A model generated the notes under the pieces. That model did no database searches, was not told where the DNA came from, and saw only the letters and a list, made by a program, of their open reading frames with translations. Both the position numbers and the translations under genes were made by a program. Shown here in pieces: positions 1 to 7,851 of a stretch of 62,714 nucleotides of DNA (its first letter is position 1; each line of letters starts with the position of its first letter). The DNA is from CAZSTA01 sp964609495 [NCBI: uncultured bacterium]. Its GTDB lineage: Bacteria; CAZSTA01. Where the stretch lies: assembly GCA_964609495.1 (NCBI GenBank), contig CAZSTA010000001.1, positions 1 through 62,714 on the forward strand. Reading direction: 5' to 3'.

Positions 1-2
1 CG

Positions 3-107
3 GTTCAGAAGCAGGTAGGACATAAGTGTCTAACCACTACTCAAATATACTCTAACTTTGCGCCAGAGCAGGTTAGGGAGGCTTATGATAAGGCTGGATT
101 CGAATAA
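3..107 (+). CDS. Tyrosine recombinase/integrase, C-terminal end (partial)
   Basis: An open frame enters from the left edge and stops with TAA at 105-107. It reads VQKQVGHKCLTTTQIYSNFA and then PEQVREAYDKAGFE. The GH followed about 10 residues later by TTQIYS is the classical end of XerC/D and phage-type tyrosine recombinases, where the His of GH and the Tyr of IY are catalytic. Only about 34 residues are inside the window, so neither specificity nor start can be judged. Its position just before a ParA/winged-helix pair fits a plasmid or integrative element backbone. The GH...TTxIY pattern is distinctive, so the family call is fairly secure despite the short length. Confidence 0.75.
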   Translation, partial: VQKQVGHKCLTTTQIYSNFAPEQVREAYDKAGFE

Positions 108-295
108 ACTTACTATTAGCGTACTGTATAACAGTTCACAAATATACTGGTGAAATAGGAAAAAGAGCATTTAGGAGCATATAAAATCGGGGATCTACTA
201 GGCGGCTAACCTCCTGTCCCAATGATCATCCCAATCTTCATTGAAGATTTTCACTCTCAATCTAGCAATACTATCTACTCCCTTCCTGCTCCAGA

Positions 296-556
296 TCACT
301 CCCCCTCCTCCAGCTCTATTATTCGCTTATATAACTCCCGCTTTATCTCCTGTCCCAAGCTATCTACATATCTTTCTATCTCATTGGCATTCTTATATTC
401 ATCTTTTAATTCTAGCTTCATCCGAAATTCTACCTCTCTTATTTCTTCTTCTCCTTTTCTTAATTTACTCCCTTCCTATTTCAGATCATTTCTCTCCTCT
501 TGTCCATACCTCTTTTTTTTCAAGATCCCCAATTTATATGCTTCCACTTTATCCAT
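296..556 (-). pseudogene. Small charged helical protein, broken by an in-frame TAG
   Basis: On the minus strand an ATG at 556 starts MDKVEAYKLGILKKK, reads 26 codons to an amber TAG at 478-476, then continues in the same frame for 59 more codons (ending RELYKRIIELEEGE) to TGA at 298-296. The translation is Lys/Glu-rich and probably helical on both sides of the stop, suggesting one 86-residue protein interrupted by a point mutation. A shorter 41-residue product from the ATG at 421 is also possible. No ribosome site is obvious and I recognise no family. The start lies inside an inverted repeat whose other copy at 2506-2553 carries a matching but shorter frame. Weakly supported. Confidence 0.25.
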
Positions 557-593
557 TTCATACTGTAACTATATCTGCGATTAATTATGACCA
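546..593 (-). repeat. Inverted repeat, left arm (partner 2506-2553)
   Basis: The reverse complement of this 48-base segment matches 2506-2553 at 44 of 48 positions; the core TCATAATTAATCGCAGATA is identical. The two arms bracket the ParA-like gene and its downstream partner, about 1.9 kb apart. This may mark the ends of a mobile or duplicated partition cassette, or be residue of a small repeat family. Confidence 0.6.
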
Positions 594-757
594 CCCTCTC
601 ATTTAATTCAGCTTATGATATCTTATCCCAAAAATTATTTTTCTAATTATAACCTAAATTTTATTTTTTTACTAAAATTTTATATTTTCTTCTTGACTCT
701 TTCTTGAAGATGTTGTAAAATTGAAGATAATTAACTCTTTTTCGGAGTGTTGAAGAT

Positions 758-1735
758 TTGACCTTAATGATTAAGAAAATCTATAGACCTAAAGATTTAG
801 CTCAATTCTTAAATGTTACCCCCAGAACAATAATTAACTACGAAAAAGAAGGCAAGATAGAGAAAGCTCAGCGAGATAAGAACAACTGGCGCTACTATAC
901 TTATGAACAGATGAAACGCATCCTTATTCAGTTCGAAAAATGGGAAGAGGAAGCGGCTATCAAGGAGACCAGGGTAATAACTATCGCCAACCTGAAGGGC
1001 GGAACAGCAAAGACCACTACCGCTGTGAACTTAGCAGCTGGGTTGGCCATGATTGGAAACAAAGCTCTCCTAATAGATTTTGATCCCCAAGGCAACGCCA
1101 CCGAGTGCCTAGGTTTTGATCCTCTTTCATTTGAAAAGACTATTAAAGATATTATAGACGATTACGTAACTCTATTTCCTGAAGTTATTATAGATACTGA
1201 TATAGATAATCTGAGCCTGGTACCTGCCAATCTGAACTTCGCTATCGCAGAGGTAATCCTTCCCTCAAGGCATGGCGCAGATTTAGTGCTCAGGCAAAGG
1301 ATTAAACCCCTTCTTGGTGTCTACGATTTCATAGTCATCGACTGTTCACCGCATTTGGGCAAGCTCACGGTGAATGCTATCGTAGCCGCAACTGAGATAA
1401 TAATACCGGTAGAGATGAGCTATCTCTCTGTCAGAGGAATCCAACTTATGATGAACACTATCACCAGTATCAGTGCTGCCCTAGAACTCCGTCTCAGAAA
1501 GATAAGCATCCTTCCCACAAAATTTGATATACGTAATGCTAAAGATAATCAGATGCTGGAATTGCTCAGAAACACCTACAAGGATTCGGTGATGGAAACA
1601 ATAATCCACCAGAACGTTTCCCTCTCAGACAGCCAATCCGAGGGGAAGGTCATCTATCATTCCGTCCCGAACAGTAAAGGAGCAAAGGATTATAGCAAAC
1701 TTGTGGAGGAAGTGATGAAGAATGATAAGAGATAG
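758..1735 (+). CDS. ParA/Soj-type ATPase with an N-terminal MerR-like DNA-binding domain
   Basis: Partition-type ATPase of 325 residues. Residues about 6-55 (IYRPKDLAQFLNVTPRTIINYE ... WRYYTYEQM) look like a MerR-type winged helix. From residue 71 a Soj/ParA P-loop ATPase follows: deviant Walker A KGGTAKTTT with the signature lysine, then LIDFDPQGNAT and VIDCSPHLG. Known relatives position plasmids or chromosomal origins on the nucleoid, and an N-terminal DNA-binding domain is typical of autoregulating plasmid ParA proteins (P1 type), though theirs is not MerR-like. The TTG start is chosen because GGAGTG at 744-749 lies 8 bases upstream; an ATG at 767 is the alternative. The next gene overlaps its end and carries the 15-bp repeats. 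Confident on the ATPase, moderate on the MerR assignment. Confidence 0.88.
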   Translation: MTLMIKKIYRPKDLAQFLNVTPRTIINYEKEGKIEKAQRDKNNWRYYTYEQMKRILIQFEKWEEEAAIKETRVITIANLKGGTAKTTTAVNLAAGLAMIGNKALLIDFDPQGNATECLGFDPLSFEKTIKDIIDDYVTLFPEVIIDTDIDNLSLVPANLNFAIAEVILPSRHGADLVLRQRIKPLLGVYDFIVIDCSPHLGKLTVNAIVAATEIIIPVEMSYLSVRGIQLMMNTITSISAALELRLRKISILPTKFDIRNAKDNQMLELLRNTYKDSVMETIIHQNVSLSDSQSEGKVIYHSVPNSKGAKDYSKLVEEVMKNDKR

Positions 1736-2354
1736 AACAGGAAGGGCACAAAGCATAATGAAGAAGGGAAGCGAAGCAATGAAGAAGCTAACACTGGCTT
1801 CTCAGCAATTGCTTACCAAAGAGCTTCCGCCCTGGTATGAACTTACTGAAGGCGAAAAGAAGCTGTGCGAGTTCTTCACCTGCGATCCAGTCCCAGGCTT
1901 ACCAGTTGAGATATTCTCCGATATCGCACCAAGACAGACCAGGATGGAACATATCATCTATTGCCAGCTTTATAGCCTATCCTACCCTTATGGCTACAAG
2001 ATATGTAAAATCGGCTACGGCACTTTGCAGAAGAGATTGCCTTGGTATGATAACTTTATCAAAGGGGAGGCCACGCCCACTTCGCTAAATGGTATTAAGA
2101 AAGCTATACGCCTTCTTCAAAGGAATAATTATATTTTTCGCCTTACCGACAGAATAGGCAATACAGGTAGCTGGTATAGGGTGCTCTCAGTTCACGAGGT
2201 TCTCTCGGAGCGAGGACTTAAAAATAGTTTACTCCAAGACCTTAGTAGTATGCCATTAAGTGGTATACCACTAAGTAGCATGCCACTAAAGGAAATACCC
2301 GAAAAAACAAGAAAAGCGGTAGCTGAATTGTTGGAAGGTTCGACTCTTCCTTAG
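1722..2354 (+). CDS. Winged-helix protein downstream of ParA; candidate partition or replication partner
   Basis: A 210-residue protein starting inside the end of the parA-like gene (14-base overlap; GGAGGA at 1705-1710 serves it), so the two are probably translationally coupled. Residues about 75-165 resemble the winged-helix module of plasmid Rep and phage replication proteins: a helical segment (MEHIIYCQLYSLSYP), IGYGTLQKRL, a basic helix (GIKKAIRLLQRNN) and a wing (YIFRLTDRIGNTGSWYRV). The layout resembles the N-terminal part of the Rep-like protein at 29640. By position it would be the DNA-binding partner of ParA (a type Ib ParB analogue), but no ParB family motif is visible, so a replication role is equally possible. 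The C-terminal SSMPLSGIPLSSMPL is encoded by the three 15-bp repeats. Confidence 0.65.
   Translation: MIRDRTGRAQSIMKKGSEAMKKLTLASQQLLTKELPPWYELTEGEKKLCEFFTCDPVPGLPVEIFSDIAPRQTRMEHIIYCQLYSLSYPYGYKICKIGYGTLQKRLPWYDNFIKGEATPTSLNGIKKAIRLLQRNNYIFRLTDRIGNTGSWYRVLSVHEVLSERGLKNSLLQDLSSMPLSGIPLSSMPLKEIPEKTRKAVAELLEGSTLP
2242..2286 (+). repeat. Three tandem 15-bp repeats (parS/iteron-like), copy A
   Basis: Units TTAGTAGTATGCCAT, TAAGTGGTATACCAC and TAAGTAGCATGCCAC follow without gaps; consensus TWAGTRGYATRCCAY. The middle repeat contains the perfect palindrome AGTGGTATACCACT. They lie within the 3' end of the gene after parA, where plasmid centromeres or iterons often sit. The same motif recurs three times at 35765-35809. 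Confidence 0.75.
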
Positions 2355-2505
2355 CCAACTAGGGATTTTATCACTGGCAAATGATTGCTGAAAAAGGGAG
2401 AAAGCTTAATCAAGGTAACATACTGCCGATCCAAAGCCGAATATAATTCCGGCAATTTACATAATCCAGAAGAACAGACTAAAAAGAAGATAGTTAATTG
2501 AGGGA

Positions 2506-2553
2506 TGATCATAATTAATCGCAGATACAGTTATAGTATGAAGTGGATAAAGT
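2506..2553 (+). repeat. Inverted repeat, right arm (partner 546-593)
   Basis: This arm is 44/48 identical to the reverse complement of 546-593 and lies 150 bases after the stop of the winged-helix gene. Confidence 0.6.
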
Positions 2554-2689
2554 TGTAATTATTTAAAAGTGTAGTCTTAGGGCAGGTTCTCGAGGATTTA
2601 TGTCCACTCCTCACTAGGAGATAAGAGATCCCACAGACCAAAAAGGGAGGTGATAGTTTTTATATAGCAGAGAAGAGCCAAGTCTAGTG

Positions 2690-2713
2690 GTGTGGTTGAC
2701 ATCTTAACCACGC
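2690..2713 (+). promoter_or_regulatory. Leader stem-loop upstream of binding-protein gene 1
   Basis: GTGTGGTT (2690-2697) pairs with AACCACGC (2706-2713) around an 8-base loop, GACATCTT, with one G-U pair. The equivalent stem before the second copy (4824-4848) is fully paired and keeps the loop sequence with one added base. A GTG start called at 2692 would lie inside this stem and has no ribosome site. Confidence 0.45.
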
Positions 2714-2748
2714 GAATCTCAAAAAATTATAAAGGAGGCTTTAAAGTT

Positions 2749-4656
2749 ATGAGGAGATCATTACTTCTAATAGTCCTGTGTGTAAGCTTAATGTTGGTTA
2801 TTATCCCTACTTCCTTTGCTCAGAAGTATAACGAGGCACCTATGCTGGCAGAATTGGTAAAGGAAGGTAAGCTCCTCCCGGTGGAGGAGAGACTTCCAGA
2901 GGAACCATTCGTGGTAGAGCCGATAGAAGAAGTTGGACGCTACGGAGGAACGTTGCGGTTAGGTATGGTATCGGCTTCTTCTTGGGCTGAAGCTTCACAA
3001 TTTACGATGGAGTATATAATTATGAGGGATCAAAGGGATATGACCAAGTTAGTTCCCAGTATATGTGAGAGCTGGGAATTCTCCAATGAGGGGAAAACCT
3101 TTACTTTGCACTTTAGAAAAGGATTAAAGTGGTCCGATGGCCATCCCTTTACCGCCGATGACATACTCTTCTGGTGGGAAGATGTTATTATGAACGATGA
3201 GCTTAATCCAGTAAAGCCCACCAAATGGAGACCTGGGGGAGAATTGATGAATGTGGAAAAGGTGGATGACTGTACTGTCAATTACCACTTTGCGGTGCCT
3301 TACTATGCGGCGGTTTATCTCTTTGCTCAGGTAGCTGGGCATGGAAGTCAGGGGCAATGTTATATGCCAAAACATGCCCTAACCCAATATCACATAAAAT
3401 ATAACCCCGAAGCTCAGAAACTGGCCGAGGAGGCAGGATATGATACCTGGTGGCAACTATTTCAATATAAAGCACAACCTACAAGCACTGATAGTCAGCA
3501 ACATCCTGACATTCCTGTTATGGGAGCTTGGGCAATAAAGGAACTGCTTCCTGACGGAGCCATATGGGAACGTAACCCCTACTACTTTAAGGTAGATACC
3601 GCAGGAAATCAGCTACCTTATGTCGATCGTCTTAGAGGAGTTATGTTTAGGGATGCTCCTACCCTCCTTATGCTTATGACTACTGGTCAGATAGATTTCA
3701 GTAATGGTTGGGGGACTGGCATAGTTGATTATCCTACCCTTGTAAAAGGTGCGGAAGCGGGGGGATATCAATATCGGTTAGCCAAGGATCTATGGCCTTC
3801 AGCAGGTGTATATCACTTTAACCATAACTATAAGGAGAATCCAGCTTTAACAGAGTTTCTCAGAAACAAGAAATTCAGGCAAGCTCTATCTCTCGCTATC
3901 GATCGAGAGGAGATCGTAAAAGTAGTGGGTCTGGGAAATGGAGTTCCCTATCAAGCTACTTGTAATCCTGATTGCAGTTTCTATGAGGAGCGTTGGTCTA
4001 AAGCCTATACTGAGTATGATCCTGAGAGAGCCAACGCGATGTTGGATGAGATAGGCTTAACCGAGCGGGATGCTGAAGGATATCGCTTATTGCCCAACGG
4101 AGAACCTCTATCGTTAATCGTAGAGCAAACCGAGGATATGGCTTATTGGGTTCCCATAAATGAGCTGGTGAAGGAATACTGGGCAGACGTTGGGATCCGA
4201 GTGATTCCCAAGGTAGTAGAGCGTAGCCTTTACTGGACTCGCCTCGGTGCAGGAGAGATGCAGATTAATCTCTGGGTTTTAGATGCTTTTACGGAATACT
4301 GCCTTATCCCTAACCAAATGTCCAATCTACGAGCTTGGTGGTGGGCTCCCGAATGGTGGGCCTGGTGGGATACAGGAGGAGAATCAGGAGAAGAGCCTCC
4401 AGAAAAAATAAAGGAGATGCTCTCCTTATGTGATCAGATCCCCTCTCTTCCTCCCGAGGAGATGAGGAAGGTAGCCAAGCAGATACTTGATATGGAGGCT
4501 GAGGAGCTTTGGATGGTTGGAACCATAGGCTTCATAGGAAAACCCGCCATAGCGAAGATTGGCCTGGGAAATGTCAACAACGAAGCTCCTGGTGATGCCT
4601 GGGATGTTTGTGGCTCAAGAGCCGCGTGGGTAGAGCAAATATTCTGGAAGGAGTAA
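2749..4656 (+). CDS. ABC importer solute-binding protein, family 5 (peptide/oligosaccharide type), copy 1
   Basis: Extracytoplasmic binding protein of 635 residues. The start is the ATG at 2749, with AAAGGAGG at 2731-2738; it gives a signal peptide MRRSLLLIVLCVSLMLV...SFAQ and the same length as the paralogue downstream. A 19-codon upstream extension from a GTG lacks a ribosome site. SBP_bac_5 features are seen: CESWEFSNEGKTFTLHFRKG, LKWSDGHPFTADDI and FRQALSLAIDREEI. The C-terminal part is Trp-rich (RAWWWAPEWW). Relatives bind peptides or, in many anaerobes, oligosaccharides; with hydrolases downstream, oligosaccharide is likelier here. It is about 85-90% identical to the next gene, with a 275-base stretch completely identical. 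Confidence 0.92.
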   Translation: MRRSLLLIVLCVSLMLVIIPTSFAQKYNEAPMLAELVKEGKLLPVEERLPEEPFVVEPIEEVGRYGGTLRLGMVSASSWAEASQFTMEYIIMRDQRDMTKLVPSICESWEFSNEGKTFTLHFRKGLKWSDGHPFTADDILFWWEDVIMNDELNPVKPTKWRPGGELMNVEKVDDCTVNYHFAVPYYAAVYLFAQVAGHGSQGQCYMPKHALTQYHIKYNPEAQKLAEEAGYDTWWQLFQYKAQPTSTDSQQHPDIPVMGAWAIKELLPDGAIWERNPYYFKVDTAGNQLPYVDRLRGVMFRDAPTLLMLMTTGQIDFSNGWGTGIVDYPTLVKGAEAGGYQYRLAKDLWPSAGVYHFNHNYKENPALTEFLRNKKFRQALSLAIDREEIVKVVGLGNGVPYQATCNPDCSFYEERWSKAYTEYDPERANAMLDEIGLTERDAEGYRLLPNGEPLSLIVEQTEDMAYWVPINELVKEYWADVGIRVIPKVVERSLYWTRLGAGEMQINLWVLDAFTEYCLIPNQMSNLRAWWWAPEWWAWWDTGGESGEEPPEKIKEMLSLCDQIPSLPPEEMRKVAKQILDMEAEELWMVGTIGFIGKPAIAKIGLGNVNNEAPGDAWDVCGSRAAWVEQIFWKE

Positions 4657-4668
4657 GATAACTACTGA

Positions 4669-4695
4669 GGGAGATACTAGTTCTTAGTATCTCCC
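4669..4695 (+). promoter_or_regulatory. Intercistronic hairpin after binding-protein gene 1
   Basis: GGGAGATACTA (4669-4679) pairs perfectly with TAGTATCTCCC (4685-4695) around a GTTCT loop. No T-run follows, so it is more likely an mRNA-stabilising or attenuating stem than a full terminator. It is nearly identical to 6805-6831. Confidence 0.7.
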
Positions 4696-4823
4696 GAATA
4701 GCTCCTAATTACTAACTATCAAAATTGAAGTAAGAGATATTACAGGCCAAAAAAGGAGGTGATGTAGATAAGATAAATAGTTTTCATATAGCAGAGAAGA
4801 GACTAGTCTAGCAAGCCTTTCTA

Positions 4824-4848
4824 GTGTGGTTGACATCTTAAACCACAC
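4824..4848 (+). promoter_or_regulatory. Leader stem-loop upstream of binding-protein gene 2
   Basis: GTGTGGTT (4824-4831) pairs fully with AACCACAC (4841-4848). Upstream, AAAAAAGGAGGTGATG (4749-4764) is a strong anti-16S-like sequence followed at once by the start-stop ATG TAG. This duplicates the leader of copy 1. Confidence 0.45.
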
Positions 4849-4884
4849 AAATCTCAAAAAAATTATGAAGGAGGTTTTAAAATT

Positions 4885-6792
4885 ATGAGGAGATCATTAC
4901 CTCTAGTAGTCTTGTGTGTAAGCTTAATGTTGGTTGTTATACCCACTTCCTTTGCTCAGAAGTATAACGAGGCACCTATGCTGGCAGAATTGGTAAAGGA
5001 AGGTAAGCTCCCCCCGGTGGAGGAGAGGCTTCCAGAGGAGCCATTCGTATTAGAGCCGATAGAAATGATTGGACGATATGGAGGAACGGTGCGGGCTGCT
5101 ATGGTATCTGCTGCTACATGGTGCGAACCCTCACAATATACGATGGAGTGTATGATTATGAGGGATCAAAGGGATATAACTAAGTTGATCCCCAATATAT
5201 GCAAGAGCTGGGAATTCTCTAACGAAGGGAAGACCTTTACCTTGCATCTGAGGAAGGGATTGAAGTGGTCCGATGGTCATCTATTTACAACAGATGACAT
5301 ACTTTTCTGGTGGGAAGATTATATCCTGAACGATGAGATTGTTCCCGTAAAGCCCTCCCAGTGGAGACCTGGGGGAGAATTAATGAAGGTGGAAAAGGTG
5401 GATGACTATACCGTCAATTTCCATTTTGGGGTGCCTTACTATGCATCGCTCTATTTCTTTGCCCAAGTAGCTGGGTGGGGAGTTCAGGGACAATGTTATA
5501 TGCCGAAACATGCCCTAACCCAATATCACATAAAATATAACCCCGAAGCTCAGGAACTGGCCGAAGAGGAAGGATATGATTATTGGTGGCAGCTATTTCT
5601 ATATAAAGCACTACCTAGGAGCCGTGATGATCAGCAACATCCTGACATTCCTGTTCTGGGGGCTTGGGCAGTGAAGGAAGTGCTTCCTGACGGAGTTATA
5701 TGGGAACGTAATCCCTACTACTTCAAGGTAGATACCGCAGGCAATCAGCTGCCTTATGTCGATCGTCTTAGAGGGGTTATATTCAGAGATGCGGCTACCC
5801 TCATTATGCTTATGACTACTGGTCAGATAGATCTCAATTATGGTTGGGGAACTGGTATAATTGATTATCCTACCCTTGTGAAAAATGCGGAAGTGGGGGG
5901 ATATGAATACTGGTTAGCCAAGGATATATGGCCTTCAGCAGGTGTATATCACTTTAACCATAACTATAAGGATAATCCAGCTTTAACAGAGTTTCTCAGA
6001 AACAAAACGTTTAGACAAGCTCTATCCCTTGCCATTAATCGAGAGGAGATCATAAAAGTAGTGGGGATGGGAAATGGAGTTGCCTATCAGGCTACCTGTA
6101 ATCCTGATTGCAGTTTCTATGAGGAGCGTTGGTCTAAAGCCTATATTGAGTATGATCCTGAGAGAGCCAACGCGATGTTGGATGAGATAGGCTTAACCGA
6201 GCGGGATGCTGAAGGATATCGCTTATTGCCCAACGGAGAACCTCTATCGTTAATCGTAGAGCAAACCGAGGATATGGCTTATTGGGTTCCCATAAATGAG
6301 CTGGTGAAGGAATACTGGGCAGACGTTGGGATCCGAGTGATTCCCAAGGTAGTAGAGCGTAGCCTTTACTGGACTCGCCTCGGTGCAGGAGAGATGCAGA
6401 TTAATCTCTGGGTTTTAGATGGTTTCACGGAATACTGCCTTATCCCTAACCGAATGTCCAATCTACGAGCTTGGTGGTGGGCTCCTGAATGGTGGACCTG
6501 GTGGGATACAGGAGGAGAAGCAGGGGAAGAGCCTCCAGAAAAAATAAAGGAGATGCTCTCCTTATGTGATAAAAGTCCCTATCTTTCTCCAGAAGAAGTG
6601 AGAGAAGTAGCCAAGCAGGTATTTGACTTGCAAGCTGAGGAGCTTTGGATGGTTGGAACCATAGGCTTCATAGGAAAACCTGCGATAGCGAAGGTTGGCC
6701 TAGGAAATATCAACAAGACCGCTCCTGGTGATAGCCATGATGTCGGTGGCTCAAGAGCCGGGTGGCCAGAGCAAGTATTCTGGAAGGAATAA
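4885..6792 (+). CDS. ABC importer solute-binding protein, family 5, copy 2
   Basis: Tandem paralogue of the preceding gene, the same 635 residues and the same signal peptide (MRRSLPLVVLCVSLMLV...SFAQ). The ATG follows GAAGGAGG. Differences cluster in the first two thirds (for example VSAATWCEPSQYTMECMIMRD in place of VSASSWAEASQFTMEYIIMRD), where the ligand cleft would lie, while 6147-6421 is identical at DNA level to 4011-4285. This suggests ligand divergence plus recent gene conversion. The two probably share the permeases that follow. Confidence 0.92.
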   Translation: MRRSLPLVVLCVSLMLVVIPTSFAQKYNEAPMLAELVKEGKLPPVEERLPEEPFVLEPIEMIGRYGGTVRAAMVSAATWCEPSQYTMECMIMRDQRDITKLIPNICKSWEFSNEGKTFTLHLRKGLKWSDGHLFTTDDILFWWEDYILNDEIVPVKPSQWRPGGELMKVEKVDDYTVNFHFGVPYYASLYFFAQVAGWGVQGQCYMPKHALTQYHIKYNPEAQELAEEEGYDYWWQLFLYKALPRSRDDQQHPDIPVLGAWAVKEVLPDGVIWERNPYYFKVDTAGNQLPYVDRLRGVIFRDAATLIMLMTTGQIDLNYGWGTGIIDYPTLVKNAEVGGYEYWLAKDIWPSAGVYHFNHNYKDNPALTEFLRNKTFRQALSLAINREEIIKVVGMGNGVAYQATCNPDCSFYEERWSKAYIEYDPERANAMLDEIGLTERDAEGYRLLPNGEPLSLIVEQTEDMAYWVPINELVKEYWADVGIRVIPKVVERSLYWTRLGAGEMQINLWVLDGFTEYCLIPNRMSNLRAWWWAPEWWTWWDTGGEAGEEPPEKIKEMLSLCDKSPYLSPEEVREVAKQVFDLQAEELWMVGTIGFIGKPAIAKVGLGNINKTAPGDSHDVGGSRAGWPEQVFWKE

Positions 6793-6804
6793 GATAATTA
6801 CTGA

Positions 6805-6831
6805 GGGAGATACTAGTTTTTAGTATCTCCC
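6805..6831 (+). promoter_or_regulatory. Intercistronic hairpin after binding-protein gene 2
   Basis: GGGAGATACTA (6805-6815) and TAGTATCTCCC (6821-6831) form a perfect 11-bp stem with loop GTTTT, 13 bases after the stop and 22 before the permease start. It probably separates the high level of binding protein from lower permease expression. Confidence 0.7.
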
Positions 6832-6852
6832 TCTCTCCATATAGGAGGAAAA

Positions 6853-7851
6853 ATGTCAGTTAAATTGTATATTATCCGGAGACTCTTTTATATGATTGTT
6901 CTCCTTTTTGTGATATCTATTGTAAGCTTTATCATCATTCAACTCCCCCCTGGGGATTATTTGAGCGCTTACATAGCCCAACTAAGGATGAGTGGCCAAA
7001 GGCTTGACGAAGCTCAGATCGCGTCCTTAACAAGACAATACGGTCTTGATTTACCAATTTATCAGCAGTATTTTAAATGGATATGGAACATACTCCGGGG
7101 AAATCTGGGCCGTTCTTTCCAGTGGAACAGACCGGTAGATGAGCTATTAGCTGAACGATTACCGATTACGTTGATTATTTCCTCACTTACCCTGATTTTT
7201 ACCTATGTTATGGCTGTTCCTATCGGGATCTACTCCGCTATACGACAATATTCTATATTTGACTATGCTTTTATCGTTATCGGTTTTATTGGGTTGGCAG
7301 TGCCCAATTTTCTTCTTGCTCTAGTGCTAATGTATCTTTTTTATCGATTTTTTGGAATTAGTCCTATGGGTCTCTTCTCACCTGCTTATGTAGATGCTTC
7401 CTGGAGTATGGCTAAATTTCTAGATATGCTGAGTCATATATGGGTTCCGATAATCGTTATCGGAACTGCTGGGACAGCGGGCATAATCCGGGTTATGAGA
7501 GGCTGTTTATTGGATGAGCTTAATAGACAGTATGTTATAACAGCTAGAGCTAAAGGGGTTTCAGAAAGGAGATTGCTCTTTAAATATCCAGTTAGAATGG
7601 CTATAAACCCTATAATAAGTACCGTAGGTTGGATACTACCGGGGATATTTTCTGGAGGAGCAATCACCGCTATAGTATTACGCTTGCCTACAATAGGGCC
7701 TTTGCTTTTGGATGCATTAATAGTGCAAGATATGTATCTAGCAGGAAGTATCGTACTAATATTATGTTTCTTGACAATAGTAGGAACTTTTATCTCCGAT
7801 ATTCTTTTGGCTTTAGCAGATCCTAGAATTAGATATGAGGCGAGGGAATAA
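6853..7851 (+). CDS. ABC transporter permease, DppB/OppB type
   Basis: Inner-membrane permease of 332 residues. The N-terminus IIRRLFYMIVLLFVISIVSF is a typical DppB first helix; IIQLPPGDY and LGLDLP-like motifs (QYGLDLPIYQQYFKW) follow. The MetI domain with about five more helices spans residues 95-325 and includes an EAA-like loop (RQYVITARAKGVSERRLL). Start supported by AGGAGGAAAA. The stop TAA overlaps the next ATG. It partners the DppC-like permease and the two binding proteins. No ATPase gene accompanies it. Confidence 0.92.
   Translation: MSVKLYIIRRLFYMIVLLFVISIVSFIIIQLPPGDYLSAYIAQLRMSGQRLDEAQIASLTRQYGLDLPIYQQYFKWIWNILRGNLGRSFQWNRPVDELLAERLPITLIISSLTLIFTYVMAVPIGIYSAIRQYSIFDYAFIVIGFIGLAVPNFLLALVLMYLFYRFFGISPMGLFSPAYVDASWSMAKFLDMLSHIWVPIIVIGTAGTAGIIRVMRGCLLDELNRQYVITARAKGVSERRLLFKYPVRMAINPIISTVGWILPGIFSGGAITAIVLRLPTIGPLLLDALIVQDMYLAGSIVLILCFLTIVGTFISDILLALADPRIRYEARE

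Larger units (their letters stand above)
108..757. other. AT-rich, pyrimidine-rich intergenic stretch
   Basis: This 650-base region has no convincing plus-strand gene. The two overlapping plus-strand open frames at about 222-606 are Ser/Thr/Pro-rich low-complexity translations of a strand that is purine-rich on the opposite side, and have no ribosome site. The minus strand holds a small broken reading frame and one arm of a 48-base inverted repeat, listed separately. The last 100 bases are the AT-rich promoter region of the parA-like gene. Confidence 0.5.
2355..2748. other. Intergenic region with inverted-repeat arm and structured leader
   Basis: It holds no gene. It contains the right arm of the inverted repeat (2506-2553) and, from about 2610, a leader repeated upstream of the second binding-protein gene: the anti-16S-like box AAGGGAGGTGAT (2643-2654), a possible five-codon frame GTG ATA GTT TTT ATA TAG, then a stem-loop (2690-2697 with 2706-2713) just before the real ribosome site. 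Confidence 0.5.

Noticed and set aside
222-606. Two overlapping plus-strand frames of about 120 residues
   Set aside because: They are Ser/Leu/Pro-rich low-complexity translations opposite a purine-rich strand, overlap each other in different frames and have no ribosome site.
2692-2748. GTG start extending binding-protein copy 1 by 19 residues
   Set aside because: The GTG lies in a leader stem-loop with no ribosome site; the ATG at 2749 has one and matches the paralogue length and signal peptide.
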